21,292 nucleotides of DNA from RGIG5327 sp045612485 (GCA_045612485.1 JAZKZE010000052.1:1-21292); one strand, 5' to 3'; shown: positions 15,251 to 21,292, counted from the first letter of the stretch. A program made the numbers and translations. Notes: a model not told the origin generated them from the sequence alone.

Positions 15251-16654
15251 ATGCAAACAGAAGAAAAAAAGAAATATTCCCGCCCCCGTAAAGTAAAGAA
15301 ATCAGTTGCTGTACGGGAAAGCCCAAGGGGATATGAAAGAAATCTTCAGCTTCTGTGGAATACCCTTCCGGAAAATACTCTTATAGAACTGGAAAACGGC
15401 AGAAAGGCAGTTGTTCTTTTTCCCGGCGTCCGCAATCTGGAAAAGGGACCGGATTACCGGAATGCAAAGATCCGTTTCGGCAATAAAACCGTGGAAGGGG
15501 ATGTGGATATCCATTGCCGGGTATCGGATTTTATCCGGCATGGCCATGTTTCCGATCCGGATTATGCAAACGTGATCCTGCATTGTGCTAAAATCAATGA
15601 TCTGACAAGTATTCCTCCCCGTCAAATGGGAAAAATGCCCCTTTTCCTGTATGATGAAACAAAGATCCAGTGTATACTTGCCGCGCAGAAAAAATCCATT
15701 CCTGCTGAAAAAGAGGAAAGAAAAAAAGAAAAAAAGACTCCCGCCGTATATTGTCCGGCACTTGCACCCCTTTCTCCTGAAGAACAGAGAGCATTTTTTC
15801 AGGAAGCCGCAAAGGAAAGACTTTTTCTCAAGGCGGATCCGCTCCTGAAAAATATGATCGCACAGGGGGTGACCAACGCATTTACCCAACAGCTTTTTCT
15901 TTTTGCAGGCTATCCGGGAAATGTGGAAAATTTCCGCTGTTTATTCACCACATACATCCACTACCCGCAGGAGATAAGAGAAAATAATTTTCATACTGTA
16001 TTATGGGGGGAATCCGGACTTCTTCCCGATCCCTCTTCGGAAGGTCTTTCTGAAGAAGGTGCCTTGTTTGCAAAGGAATACTGGCAAAAATTCTCTCTGA
16101 TCTGTACAGGAAACAAACGCAGAAATGTATGGAACCGGACGGGGACTCTTTTCGGCAATACTCCGGAAAGACGTCTGGCAATGCTTTGTATGCTTATGGA
16201 AAAATTTTTCCAGTTTCCATTGAAAGATCTCGCAGAAAAATTGAAAAAGAACGACTGCGGCAGTTTCCGGAAAGAACTGGATGATTTTCTGGATATAAGT
16301 GATCCTTTCTGGGAATATTTCACAAGTTTTTCCTCCGGGAGCAATCCACGGAAGAGAACTCTTTTTTCCGTATCGAAAAAACTTACTTTCTATTCGGATT
16401 GTCTGATCCCTTCCCTGCTGGCTTATGGGAAACTGAAAAATGATCCCCTTCTTTTGCAGAAAACGGAAGAATTTTTTCTCCTGCTTCCCGTACCGGATAC
16501 AAATTCTGTTATAAAAAAAGCGGCGGCACTGTGGTACAACAATTCTTTCCAACCCGCTGATTCAGCACAAATGCAGGGCTGGATGCACATTTATAAAAAA
16601 TACTGCGATCCCCTTTCACACGACTGCACCAACTGTATTCTCGCAGAAGAGTAA
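15251..16654 (+). CDS. DUF2851 family protein
   Basis: 467 residues. The N-terminal half shows the DUF2851 signature: E-R-N-L-Q-L-L-W near residue 30, ENGRKAVVLFPGVRNLEKGP with DYRNAKI after it, GDVDIHCRVSDFIRHGH, and DYANVILHC. This acidic/His-rich region resembles a nuclease- or hydrolase-like active site, but no activity is established for the family to my knowledge. A Lys/Glu-rich linker follows at about 150-165, then a mostly helical half ending in CDPLSHDCTNCI, a short Cys cluster typical of the C-terminus of the family. No signal peptide is present. It has its own promoter region and ends at the shared bidirectional terminator with pta. The ribosome site AGGAAACAGGAAA directly precedes the ATG. 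Confidence 0.85.
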   Translation: MQTEEKKKYSRPRKVKKSVAVRESPRGYERNLQLLWNTLPENTLIELENGRKAVVLFPGVRNLEKGPDYRNAKIRFGNKTVEGDVDIHCRVSDFIRHGHVSDPDYANVILHCAKINDLTSIPPRQMGKMPLFLYDETKIQCILAAQKKSIPAEKEERKKEKKTPAVYCPALAPLSPEEQRAFFQEAAKERLFLKADPLLKNMIAQGVTNAFTQQLFLFAGYPGNVENFRCLFTTYIHYPQEIRENNFHTVLWGESGLLPDPSSEGLSEEGALFAKEYWQKFSLICTGNKRRNVWNRTGTLFGNTPERRLAMLCMLMEKFFQFPLKDLAEKLKKNDCGSFRKELDDFLDISDPFWEYFTSFSSGSNPRKRTLFSVSKKLTFYSDCLIPSLLAYGKLKNDPLLLQKTEEFFLLLPVPDTNSVIKKAAALWYNNSFQPADSAQMQGWMHIYKKYCDPLSHDCTNCILAEE

Positions 16655-16690
16655 AAAGTACCGTATCCCATTCCTTATTTTCCCAACATA

Positions 16691-16740
16691 AAAAAGCTGC
16701 TGTCAGACCCTTTTACAGATCAGACAGCAGCCTTTTATAT
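16691..16740. terminator. Bidirectional intrinsic terminator between the DUF2851 and pta genes
   Basis: GCTGCTGTC (16696-16704) pairs with GACAGCAGC (16723-16731), nine perfect pairs. Rightward it is followed by CTTTTATATTATTT. Leftward, on the minus strand, it is followed by TTTTTTATG. It sits between two convergent stop codons and can serve both genes. Confidence 0.85.
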
Positions 16741-16765
16741 TATTTCTCTTTATAGTAAAAAGAAA

Positions 16766-17785
16766 TTATTCAGTCCATTCGGTGATGGCGGCAACAGCGG
16801 CACAATCAACGATGTCTTCGGGCTTGCAGCCGCGGGAAACGTCGTTGAAGGGACGGCGGAGGCCCTGGATCAGCGGCCCGATGGCAGTAGCACCGGCAAG
16901 GCGTTCGGTAGCTTTGTAGATGGCATTACCGCAGTTGAGATCGGGGAACACAAGAATGTTGCAGTGACCGGCGATTTCGCTCTTGGGAGCCTTCTTAGCT
17001 GCGATTTCAGGAATGATGGCGGCGTCGAACTGAAGTTCGCCTTCGATTTTGAATTCGGGAGCGATGGCTCTGGCTTTTTCGGTAGCGGCGATAACTTTGT
17101 CGATGATGGGATCGTGTGCAGATCCTTTGGTGGAGCAGCTGATCATACCCACTCTGGGTTCATCACCGGTAAGCATCTGATAGGAACGGGCGGTGGCAAC
17201 AGCGATTTCAGCGAGCTGATCGGCATCAGGATTGATGTTGAGTCCGCAGTCAGCATAGAAGAGTGCGCCATTGTAACCCCATTTGGGATCGTTGGTCTGC
17301 ATAATGAAGTATGCGGAAGCGGATTTGATCCCGGGAGCAGTTTTGAAAAGCTGGAGGGCGGGACGGGTCTTTGCAGCAGTATCATGGGCATAGCCGTTGG
17401 GGTTTCCGCCACCGGAAACATAACCGTGGGCATCACCGGCACAGACCATAGCAGCGGCAAACACACAGGTATCTTTCAACCATTCTTTTGCCTGTTCGGG
17501 GGTCATGCCTTTTTTCTTGCGGAGTTCAACGCAAAGATCAATATATTTCTGGAGGTTGGGGGTCTTTTCCACATCCACGACTTCCACGCCTTCCAGAGAG
17601 ATGTTGTTTTCTTTTGCAAGAGCGTAAATAGCATCGCTGTCGCCTACGAGGACAGGTTTTGCATAGCCTTTTTCCACCAGAAGCTGGGCGGCGATGAGGT
17701 TACGGGTATCGTCACTTTCAGTCAGGACGATCTTTCTTCCCAGAGTTTTTGCTTTCGCACGGATACTTTCAAGAACAGTAGCCAT
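16766..17785 (-). CDS. pta: Phosphate acetyltransferase (short form)
   Basis: 339 residues, the short PTA_PTB form without the extra N-terminal domains of the E. coli enzyme. It interconverts acetyl-CoA and phosphate with acetyl phosphate and CoA, which with acetate kinase (not in view) gives ATP and acetate. Landmarks are KIVLTESDDTRNL near residue 18, the GDAHGYVSGG segment near 117, a YADCGLN strand in the middle, and the C-terminal GPLIQGLRRPFNDVSRGCKPEDIVD block (about 302-326), the most conserved family motif. The ribosome site AAGGAG lies 6 bases before the ATG. Codon choice is visibly stricter than in the neighbours, suggesting high expression. It is monocistronic, ending at the bidirectional terminator. 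The A+T-rich upstream stretch holds no clear consensus promoter. Confidence 0.93.
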   Translation of the reverse strand: MATVLESIRAKAKTLGRKIVLTESDDTRNLIAAQLLVEKGYAKPVLVGDSDAIYALAKENNISLEGVEVVDVEKTPNLQKYIDLCVELRKKKGMTPEQAKEWLKDTCVFAAAMVCAGDAHGYVSGGGNPNGYAHDTAAKTRPALQLFKTAPGIKSASAYFIMQTNDPKWGYNGALFYADCGLNINPDADQLAEIAVATARSYQMLTGDEPRVGMISCSTKGSAHDPIIDKVIAATEKARAIAPEFKIEGELQFDAAIIPEIAAKKAPKSEIAGHCNILVFPDLNCGNAIYKATERLAGATAIGPLIQGLRRPFNDVSRGCKPEDIVDCAAVAAITEWTE

Positions 17786-18140
17786 TTTTACTCCTTTTTG
17801 ATTTTCGAGATTGATTGTTTATGGTGAAAATTACATCAATGATAAATTAATGGTCTTTCTCTATAATTTAGCACACTTTTAAAAATATAAAAGCAAAGAA
17901 GCAGAAAAATTGGAATTTTATTCTCCTGCCCCGCTGTTTTCCGCCTCTCTGCCGGTATCCTTTTTCTGTTTTTTTCCCTTTGCCGGCTCAAACACACTTA
18001 TTTTTATGCGGCGGTCTCATTCTCAAGCTCAATTTAGAGTCATTTTGTCACACATGAGTCATTTTCACACCCATCTAATATTGCGCCATTTTGTCACAAA
18101 TATACCTTTATAAGCCCACAATTTCACCGTTGAAAAAAGT
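17786..18140. other. Non-coding region between divergent pta and hsp20 genes
   Basis: No supportable gene. Positions 17786-17900 are A+T-rich and should hold the leftward pta promoter. Positions 17926-17990 are pyrimidine-rich on the plus strand, with a weak GCCGG/CCGGC pairing. Positions 18037-18098 contain the three upstream repeats described separately. The open frame at 17910-18113 has no ribosome site and a composition unlike a protein. Confidence 0.6.
18037..18098 (+). promoter_or_regulatory. Three upstream repeats, probable activator-binding sites for the sigma-54 promoter
   Basis: GAGTCATTTTGTCACA at 18037-18052, GAGTCATTTT-CACAC at 18056-18070 (one base shorter) and GCGCCATTTTGTCACA at 18083-18098. 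The shared core is CATTTT(G)TCACA; the core starts are 19 and 27 bases apart. They lie about 70-130 bases before the expected start site, the usual place for enhancer-binding-protein sites of sigma-54 promoters. The repeats are seen; the protein that binds them is unknown and not in the window. Confidence 0.65.
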
Positions 18141-18156
18141 TGGCACGCTCCTTGCT
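18141..18156 (+). promoter_or_regulatory. Sigma-54 (-24/-12) promoter of the hsp20 pair
   Basis: TGGCACGCTCCTTGCT, preceded by T: the GG and GC pairs have the exact required spacing, and the sequence fits the consensus YTGGCACGNNNNTTGCW at every defined position. The predicted start is near 18167, giving a 65-base leader. Established knowledge: such promoters need RpoN and an ATP-driven activator. Confidence 0.88.
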
Positions 18157-18232
18157 GAATAGAAAACTGTCAACGGAAAAGTAAAGGTCATGGGGGATTG
18201 ACCGGAAAAAAATCAACAGAAGGAGGCGGCAA

Positions 18233-18679
18233 ATGAATATGCTTGCAAGACATGAAAGTATGAACAGGGAATTCAGGGATTTCAACAGTCTGATGGATCA
18301 TTTCTTACAGGAAATGGGAATGACTCCGGTATTCCGCAAAGTGGAGGAAGGGGGAAAACGCCTGCAATTGAAGATCGATGAAAAAAATGTGACAGCACTT
18401 CTTCCCTGTGCCGGACACAAAGGCAGCGATTTTGAAGTGGATGTCGTCGGGGATATGCTGAATGTCACCTTCAAATGTTCAGAAGAAAAGAAGGAAGAAA
18501 AAGAAAAGAAATATATAAGCCGGGAACGTTTATACCATGAATTTTCTGAAAGCGTCCGTCTGCCTGTTCCCGTAAAAGGACAGGAAGCCACAGCAAAATA
18601 TGCGGACGGAGTTCTGACAGTGACGATGCCCAGATATGAAGAGAAACTGCCGGAAGTACACTGCATCGACGTGCAGTAA
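18233..18679 (+). CDS. Small heat-shock protein, Hsp20/alpha-crystallin family (first of two)
   Basis: 148 residues. A short helical N-terminus (1-30) is followed by an alpha-crystallin-like domain (about 43-135) that ends in AKYADGVLTVTMP, the family's A-x-x-x-G-V-L signature. The C-terminal tail contains the I-x-V anchor (CIDV, 144-147) that docks onto neighbouring subunits. Small heat-shock proteins hold unfolding proteins in oligomers without ATP. A Lys/Glu stretch (84-93) forms a charged insertion in the mid-domain loop. An optimal AGGAGG ribosome site lies 7 bases before the ATG. It is the first gene behind the sigma-54 promoter, with the second hsp20 52 bases downstream. The first half of the domain is more divergent than the end, so the call rests mainly on the C-terminal motifs and gene pairing. 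Confidence 0.85.
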   Translation: MNMLARHESMNREFRDFNSLMDHFLQEMGMTPVFRKVEEGGKRLQLKIDEKNVTALLPCAGHKGSDFEVDVVGDMLNVTFKCSEEKKEEKEKKYISRERLYHEFSESVRLPVPVKGQEATAKYADGVLTVTMPRYEEKLPEVHCIDVQ

Positions 18680-18731
18680 AAAATATAAACACACTTCAAA
18701 TATCATTAAAATACTATAAGGAGATTGAAAA

Positions 18732-19157
18732 ATGGAAGAAAAAATCAAGATCAATGCTGAAGCGGAAAAAAATGCAAAAGATGTATGCTGTTGCAAAAGC
18801 GATCCCTGCAAAGCAAAGGATGAAGAAAAAAAGGCATATTGCGTACCGGAAAGATATTTTGAACTTACTCCGGCAGCGGATATTGCCGATGATGAACAGG
18901 GCGCAGAACTTATTCTTGAAGTCCCCGGAGCCAATGCTTCCACAGTATCCGTGGAAGTAAAGGAACATATTTTAAGTATCACCGCAGGAAGCATTCTCTG
19001 CCGCAGAGATCTTCCCGTGGTATATAAAAGAGAGTTCCGTCTTTCCGACGCCGTGGATATTACCGGGATCAAAGCGAAAACCGCAGACGGGCTTCTCAAT
19101 ATCTTCCTTCCGAAGTCAGAGCGGGCAAAAGTCCACCGTATTCAGGTACAGGGATAA
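18732..19157 (+). CDS. Small heat-shock protein, Hsp20/alpha-crystallin family (second of two), with Cys-rich N-terminus
   Basis: 141 residues. The crystallin domain spans about 42-130: FELTPAADIADDEQGAEL, then LEVPGANASTVSVEVKEHIL, REFRLSDAVDITGIKAK and the signature ADGLLNIFLPK. The tail has the R-I-Q-V anchor (136-139). It is a closer match to canonical Hsp20 than its neighbour, and the two probably form mixed oligomers (inference). Unusually, the N-terminal arm carries five cysteines in 19 residues (Cys19-21, Cys26, Cys37) among Lys/Glu, which could sense redox state or bind metal. The ribosome site AAGGAG precedes the ATG by 8 bases. There is no separate promoter in the 52-base gap, and a terminator hairpin follows. 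Confidence 0.9.
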   Translation: MEEKIKINAEAEKNAKDVCCCKSDPCKAKDEEKKAYCVPERYFELTPAADIADDEQGAELILEVPGANASTVSVEVKEHILSITAGSILCRRDLPVVYKREFRLSDAVDITGIKAKTADGLLNIFLPKSERAKVHRIQVQG

Positions 19158-19193
19158 ACTGCCCTTCTGAAAAATCCTGAACTTTTAAAAAAG

Positions 19194-19230
19194 GGGGTGA
19201 GTCATTTTGAAAAGGCTCACCTCTTTTTTT
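19194..19230 (+). terminator. Intrinsic terminator of the hsp20 operon
   Basis: GGTGAG pairs with CTCACC, with extra A/T pairs in the loop (TTTT/GAAAA). It is followed by a T-rich run (TCTTTTTTTATTTT) ending near 19235, 37 bases after the second hsp20 stop. Confidence 0.8.
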
Positions 19231-19410
19231 ATTTTCCTCTTGGCATCCTCCGGAAAAAATCGTTATATACAAGCAGAAAAATACGCTTTTTGCAAAAGTT
19301 TGTTTCTCTGTTTTCCGCATAAAAAAACATAAAAAAGCTCATTTTGACTGAAAAAACGCAGAAAAAACCTTTTTTTTACTGATTTTTCTTGATTTTTTTC
19401 TTTTTTAGAG
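19231..19410. other. A+T-rich non-coding leader region upstream of the 67-residue gene
   Basis: About 180 bases of A/T-rich sequence with homopolymer runs of A and T near 19321-19400. No gene, stable hairpin or repeat is seen. The low-G+C tract just ahead of a promoter resembles an UP-element or curved DNA typical of highly expressed genes; that is an inference. Confidence 0.4.
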
Positions 19411-19439
19411 TTGATTTTACTCTTTGTATATGTTACTGT
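19411..19439 (+). promoter_or_regulatory. Sigma-70-type promoter of the 67-residue gene
   Basis: TTGATT at 19411-19416, a 17-base spacer and TACTGT at 19434-19439. The predicted start is near 19446, giving a ~50-base leader with GGAG 8 bases before the ATG. Confidence 0.55.
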
Positions 19440-19495
19440 TAATTAACCGCAAGAACGTACACCCTATAAACTGTTAAACAAAAAAGGAGTATCAC

Positions 19496-19699
19496 ATGAA
19501 ATTCTACAATGTGAAAAAGAAAGATTTCGTCACCATTAAAGATGCTGATTGCGAAAAAGTCGTTTACGAAAAAGAAACCAGCAAAGGCATTCAGAAACGC
19601 TATGCTGCAAGAGCTGTTGACAAAGATGGTATGAAACTTACCAAATTCTTGACAAAAGCAGATTATGATGCTCTGAAATGCAAAGTTGGCAAAGCCTGA
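19496..19699 (+). CDS. 67-residue conserved-looking small protein of unknown function
   Basis: 67 residues, lysine-rich and basic, starting MKFYNVKKKDFVTIKD. I do not recognise a characterised family. It looks like a compact, mixed alpha/beta domain: a first strand pair (FYNVKKKDFVTI), then KVVYEKETSKGIQKRYAARAVD, a DGMKLTKFLTKADYDAL segment and a short tail. No signal peptide or membrane helix is present, so it is cytoplasmic; the positive charge would allow nucleic-acid or ribosome contact, but this is only suggestive. A strong GGAG site, an A+T-rich promoter region, a private terminator and regular codon use all indicate a real, probably abundant monocistronic gene product. Confidence 0.75.
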   Translation: MKFYNVKKKDFVTIKDADCEKVVYEKETSKGIQKRYAARAVDKDGMKLTKFLTKADYDALKCKVGKA

Positions 19700-19720
19700 T
19701 CTTTCAGTCTTTCACAAATA

Positions 19721-19748
19721 AAAAAACCCGGTTTATGCCGGGTTTTTT
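19721..19748. terminator. Bidirectional intrinsic terminator between the small gene and the dehydrogenase gene
   Basis: AAAAAACCCGG (19721-19731) pairs perfectly with CCGGGTTTTTT (19738-19748) around a 6-base loop. It has T-runs on both strands and lies between convergent stop codons at 19699 and 19774. Confidence 0.92.
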
Positions 19749-19773
19749 TATGTCTTTATGATCTCAAAAACTT

Positions 19774-20835
19774 TTACGCTTTGCGGATCTCATTGATGAT
19801 TGCCTGCGTAACTTCCTCGGTTTTTGCTGTTCCACCGATATCCGGAGTACGCACGACCCCTTCCTCCAGGACTTTTTCCATTGCCCCCATAAGCAGGGCG
19901 GCTTCCTGATCAAGTTTCAGATGTTCCAGCATCATGGCGATCGCCCAAAATGTTCCCACAGGATTGGCGATCCCTTTCCCAGCAATATCCGGGGCGGAAC
20001 CGTGGATGGGTTCAAACATACTGGGGTATTTTCCTTCCGGATTCAGATTTGCAGAGGGGGAGATCCCGATACTTCCCAGCATGGCGGAACCGAGATCGGT
20101 AAGAATATCTCCGAAAAGATTGCTTGCCACCACAACTTCCAGCCGTTCCGGATGCATGATAAAATATCCGGCAAGGGCATCAATATGCATCTGACTGCTT
20201 TCCATTTGGGGGTATTGTTCCTTTATTTCTGCAAAAATCTTATCCCAGAATACCATGGAATAATTGAGTGCATTGGATTTTGTAGCACTCATCACCTTGT
20301 TTTTTCCGGTCTTTTTTGCATACTCATAAGCATAACGGATGATCCGTTCCGTGCCTTTTCTTGTAAAAATGGAATTCTGTACAGCTTTTTCCTCCGGTGT
20401 TCCGCAATCACAGAACTCCCCTTTTCCGCAATATTCCCCTTCGGAATTTTCCCGGATGACCACAAAGTCGATATTTTCATTTTTAATGGGGGAGGATAAA
20501 CCTTTCAGCAGTTTTACGGGCCGCAGATTCACATATTCATCAAAATTCACCCGGATGGGCAGAAGCAGATCCCGCAGCGACACATGATCCGGTACTCCGG
20601 GGAAGCCTACAGCCCCAAGCAGAATACTGTCACAATCTTCCAGTATCTTCATTCCATCCTCCGGCATCATGCGTCCGGTTTCCAGATAATACTTGCAGCT
20701 CCAGGGAAGAGTATCAAACTTAAAGCGGAGTCCGCCATGCTTTTCCGCCAGAAATTCCATTACTTTTCTGCCTTCAGCAATCACATCCACACCGATCCCG
20801 TCCCCGGGAATCAACTTTATCGTATAATCCTGCAT
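19774..20835 (-). CDS. Decarboxylating 2-hydroxyacid dehydrogenase, tartrate/D-malate dehydrogenase type (DmlA/TtuC-like)
   Basis: 353 residues, the length of the isocitrate/isopropylmalate dehydrogenase superfamily. The sequence follows the D-malate/tartrate branch rather than LeuB: IKLIPGDGIG (6-15), PWSCKYYLETGRMMPED (44-60), VPDHVSLRDLLLPIR (81-95), FDEYVNLRPVKL (98-109) and the catalytic SATKSNAL with Lys186. Metal-binding aspartates are Asp219, Asp243 and Asp247, and the NAD-binding segment is IHGSAPDIAGKGIANP (277-292). Such enzymes use NAD+ and Mg/Mn to oxidise and decarboxylate D-malate, tartrate or 3-isopropylmalate, so promiscuity is possible. I chose the internal ATG at 20835 because AAAGGAG lies just upstream; the longer frame 19 codons earlier overlaps the predicted promoter. 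It is monocistronic; no leuC/leuD is adjacent, which also disfavours LeuB. Confidence 0.85.
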   Translation of the reverse strand: MQDYTIKLIPGDGIGVDVIAEGRKVMEFLAEKHGGLRFKFDTLPWSCKYYLETGRMMPEDGMKILEDCDSILLGAVGFPGVPDHVSLRDLLLPIRVNFDEYVNLRPVKLLKGLSSPIKNENIDFVVIRENSEGEYCGKGEFCDCGTPEEKAVQNSIFTRKGTERIIRYAYEYAKKTGKNKVMSATKSNALNYSMVFWDKIFAEIKEQYPQMESSQMHIDALAGYFIMHPERLEVVVASNLFGDILTDLGSAMLGSIGISPSANLNPEGKYPSMFEPIHGSAPDIAGKGIANPVGTFWAIAMMLEHLKLDQEAALLMGAMEKVLEEGVVRTPDIGGTAKTEEVTQAIINEIRKA

Positions 20836-20864
20836 ATTTTTCTCCTTTGTGTAGGTTTCAATAT

Positions 20865-20892
20865 AATATACACTTTCAACATAACTTTTCAA
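20865..20892 (-). promoter_or_regulatory. Promoter of the DmlA/TtuC-like gene
   Basis: Reading leftward: TTGAAA (20892-20887), a 16-base spacer and TATATT (20870-20865). TATTAT two bases later gives an alternative 18-base spacing. The predicted start is near 20858, about 23 bases before the ATG. This supports the short start, since the longer frame would begin inside the -35 box. Confidence 0.65.
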
Positions 20893-20972
20893 GAATGATC
20901 TTTTCTTACACAGCTATCCCATGATTTTTCAAAAAACGGGTATTTCCCTTGGGTTTGAACGGGAGAAAATTG

Positions 20973-21013
20973 ATTTTTGAAAAAGTGATTTTGTCAGATT
21001 TTTTCAAAAATAC
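20973..21013. repeat. A+T-rich 12-base inverted repeat
   Basis: ATTTTTGAAAAA (20973-20984) and TTTTTCAAAAAT (21002-21013) are perfect inverse complements separated by 17 bases. A related ATTTTTCAAAAA lies near 20932-20943. It could be a terminator for leftward transcription from the end region or a repeat boundary. Low-complexity sequence makes chance possible. Confidence 0.45.
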
Positions 21014-21144
21014 TTCTTTATCCTGTTTTGTGCAACCTTCAGGAGAGAGCCCCAAACGCATTTTACTTTTTTCTCTCCCCTCTCCCCCTCACTTTTTCTT
21101 TTTGTGCAGTCAAACTCTTTCGTAATGCGGCAGTTTCTTTTTCC

Positions 21145-21173
21145 ATTATACGCGCCTGCGTTCATTCGGGCAA
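21145..21173 (-). promoter_or_regulatory. Leftward sigma-70-type promoter in the end region
   Basis: Reading leftward: TTGCCC (21173-21168), exactly 17 bases, then a perfect TATAAT (21150-21145). The predicted start is near 21138. The nearest downstream gene start is 300 bases away and has its own promoter, so this may transcribe a small RNA. Confidence 0.55.
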
Positions 21174-21219
21174 AAAACGCCCTCATTCTCTCGCGGCTTA
21201 GTGCTCGCTGCTGGCTCAT

Positions 21220-21265
21220 ACGCTCACAACTCCTTGTGAGCGTCCGCAAGGCGATTGCCCTGCGG
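21220..21265. repeat. Two abutting hairpins
   Basis: The first is ACGCTCACAA (21220-21229), a four-base loop, then TTGTGAGCGT (21234-21243): ten perfect pairs. The second starts at the very next base: CCGCA-A-GGC (21244-21252), loop GATT, then GCC-C-TGCGG (21257-21265), eight pairs with one mismatch. On the minus strand the loop of the first reads GGAG. Back-to-back hairpins of this kind are typical of intergenic repeats or structured RNAs. Confidence 0.6.
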
Positions 21266-21292
21266 TTCATTCGCACATCCACTGCGCGCTCG

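Larger units (their letters stand above)
21014..21292. other. Structured non-coding end region
   Basis: No supportable gene. The region has a leftward promoter, two abutting hairpins, a GGGC/GCCC pairing at about 21168-21182 and, leftward of the promoter, a purine-rich tract (GGAGAGA) that can pair with TCTCTCC near 21042. The 92-codon leftward frame at 21004-21282 is Arg/Lys-rich with no recognised domain. An AAGGAG sits in a hairpin loop 10 bases before its fourth Met (ATG at 21219-21217), so a short peptide cannot be fully excluded. The base composition differs from the neighbouring A+T-rich spacer. Confidence 0.5.

Noticed and set aside
16964..17827. A 287-codon Gly/Phe-rich rightward frame opposite pta
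   Set aside because: It is a mirror of the strictly biased pta codons. The low-complexity composition is an artefact and no ribosome site is present.
17910..18113. A 67-codon frame upstream of the hsp20 pair
   Set aside because: It overlaps the upstream repeats, has no ribosome site and is rich in Phe/Ser/His without a fold-like pattern.
21004..21282. A 92-codon leftward Arg/Lys-rich frame as a gene
   Set aside because: It spans two hairpins, an internal promoter and low-complexity purine tracts. Composition is better explained by a structured non-coding element, although a short peptide from an internal ATG is not fully excluded.
1..21292. tRNA, rRNA, CRISPR, insertion sequences or prophage
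   Set aside because: I saw no cloverleaf-type TTCRANY arms with matching stems, no regularly spaced repeats, and no transposase, integrase or phage motifs in any supported frame.

Overview
The window looks like chromosomal DNA of an anaerobic, Gram-negative-type bacterium with moderate G+C. The gene mix is: a 29-residue COX24/AURKAIP1-type ribosomal protein, a DUF2851 protein, a membrane-anchored HtrA protease, a peptidoglycan-type S66 carboxypeptidase, acetogenesis from acetyl-CoA by Pta, a sigma-54 promoter and a MetF-MetV-type fusion. This would fit the PVC group, with Lentisphaerae (Victivallales-like) as my best guess. That assignment is an inference from gene content and style; no marker gene here settles it. 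There are no tRNA, rRNA, CRISPR, transposase or phage genes. Every recognised protein is intact.

Layout. Positions 1-108 hold a strong palindromic hairpin. Positions 109-3020 (minus) are a TPR-protein/S66 carboxypeptidase pair overlapping by ATGA. Just upstream, 3119-3208 (minus) is a tiny bS22/mS38-like ribosomal protein gene followed by its own terminator. Positions 3344-6454 (minus) are a cyclophilin and a two-repeat M16 metallopeptidase. From a clear sigma-70-type promoter at 6529, five genes run rightward to 13607: a membrane-anchored family-5 solute-binding protein, a GT-C membrane glycosyltransferase, a NagA-type deacetylase, an alpha/beta-hydrolase that has lost its catalytic residues, and a MetF/MetV-like fusion. 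A minus-strand HtrA protease (13614-15137) converges on them with only 6 bp between. A divergent DUF2851 gene (15251-16654) and pta (minus, 16766-17785) converge on a shared bidirectional terminator.

From 17786 the window is more regulatory. A near-consensus sigma-54 promoter (18141-18156) preceded by three CATTTTGTCACA-like repeats drives two small heat-shock proteins (18233-19157). A strongly expressed-looking 67-residue protein of unknown function (19496-19699) shares a bidirectional terminator with a DmlA/TtuC-type decarboxylating dehydrogenase (19774-20835, minus). The last ~300 bases have no convincing gene. They carry two abutting hairpins, a leftward TTGCCC-17-TATAAT promoter and a further inverted repeat, so they may be a repeat element or a small-RNA locus.

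The points most worth checking are the sigma-54/upstream-repeat control of the hsp20 pair, the apparent pseudo-hydrolase next to the MetFV fusion, the tiny ribosomal protein gene, and the structured DNA at both ends of the window. Both ends being palindromic may mean that this sequence ends at multicopy repeats.
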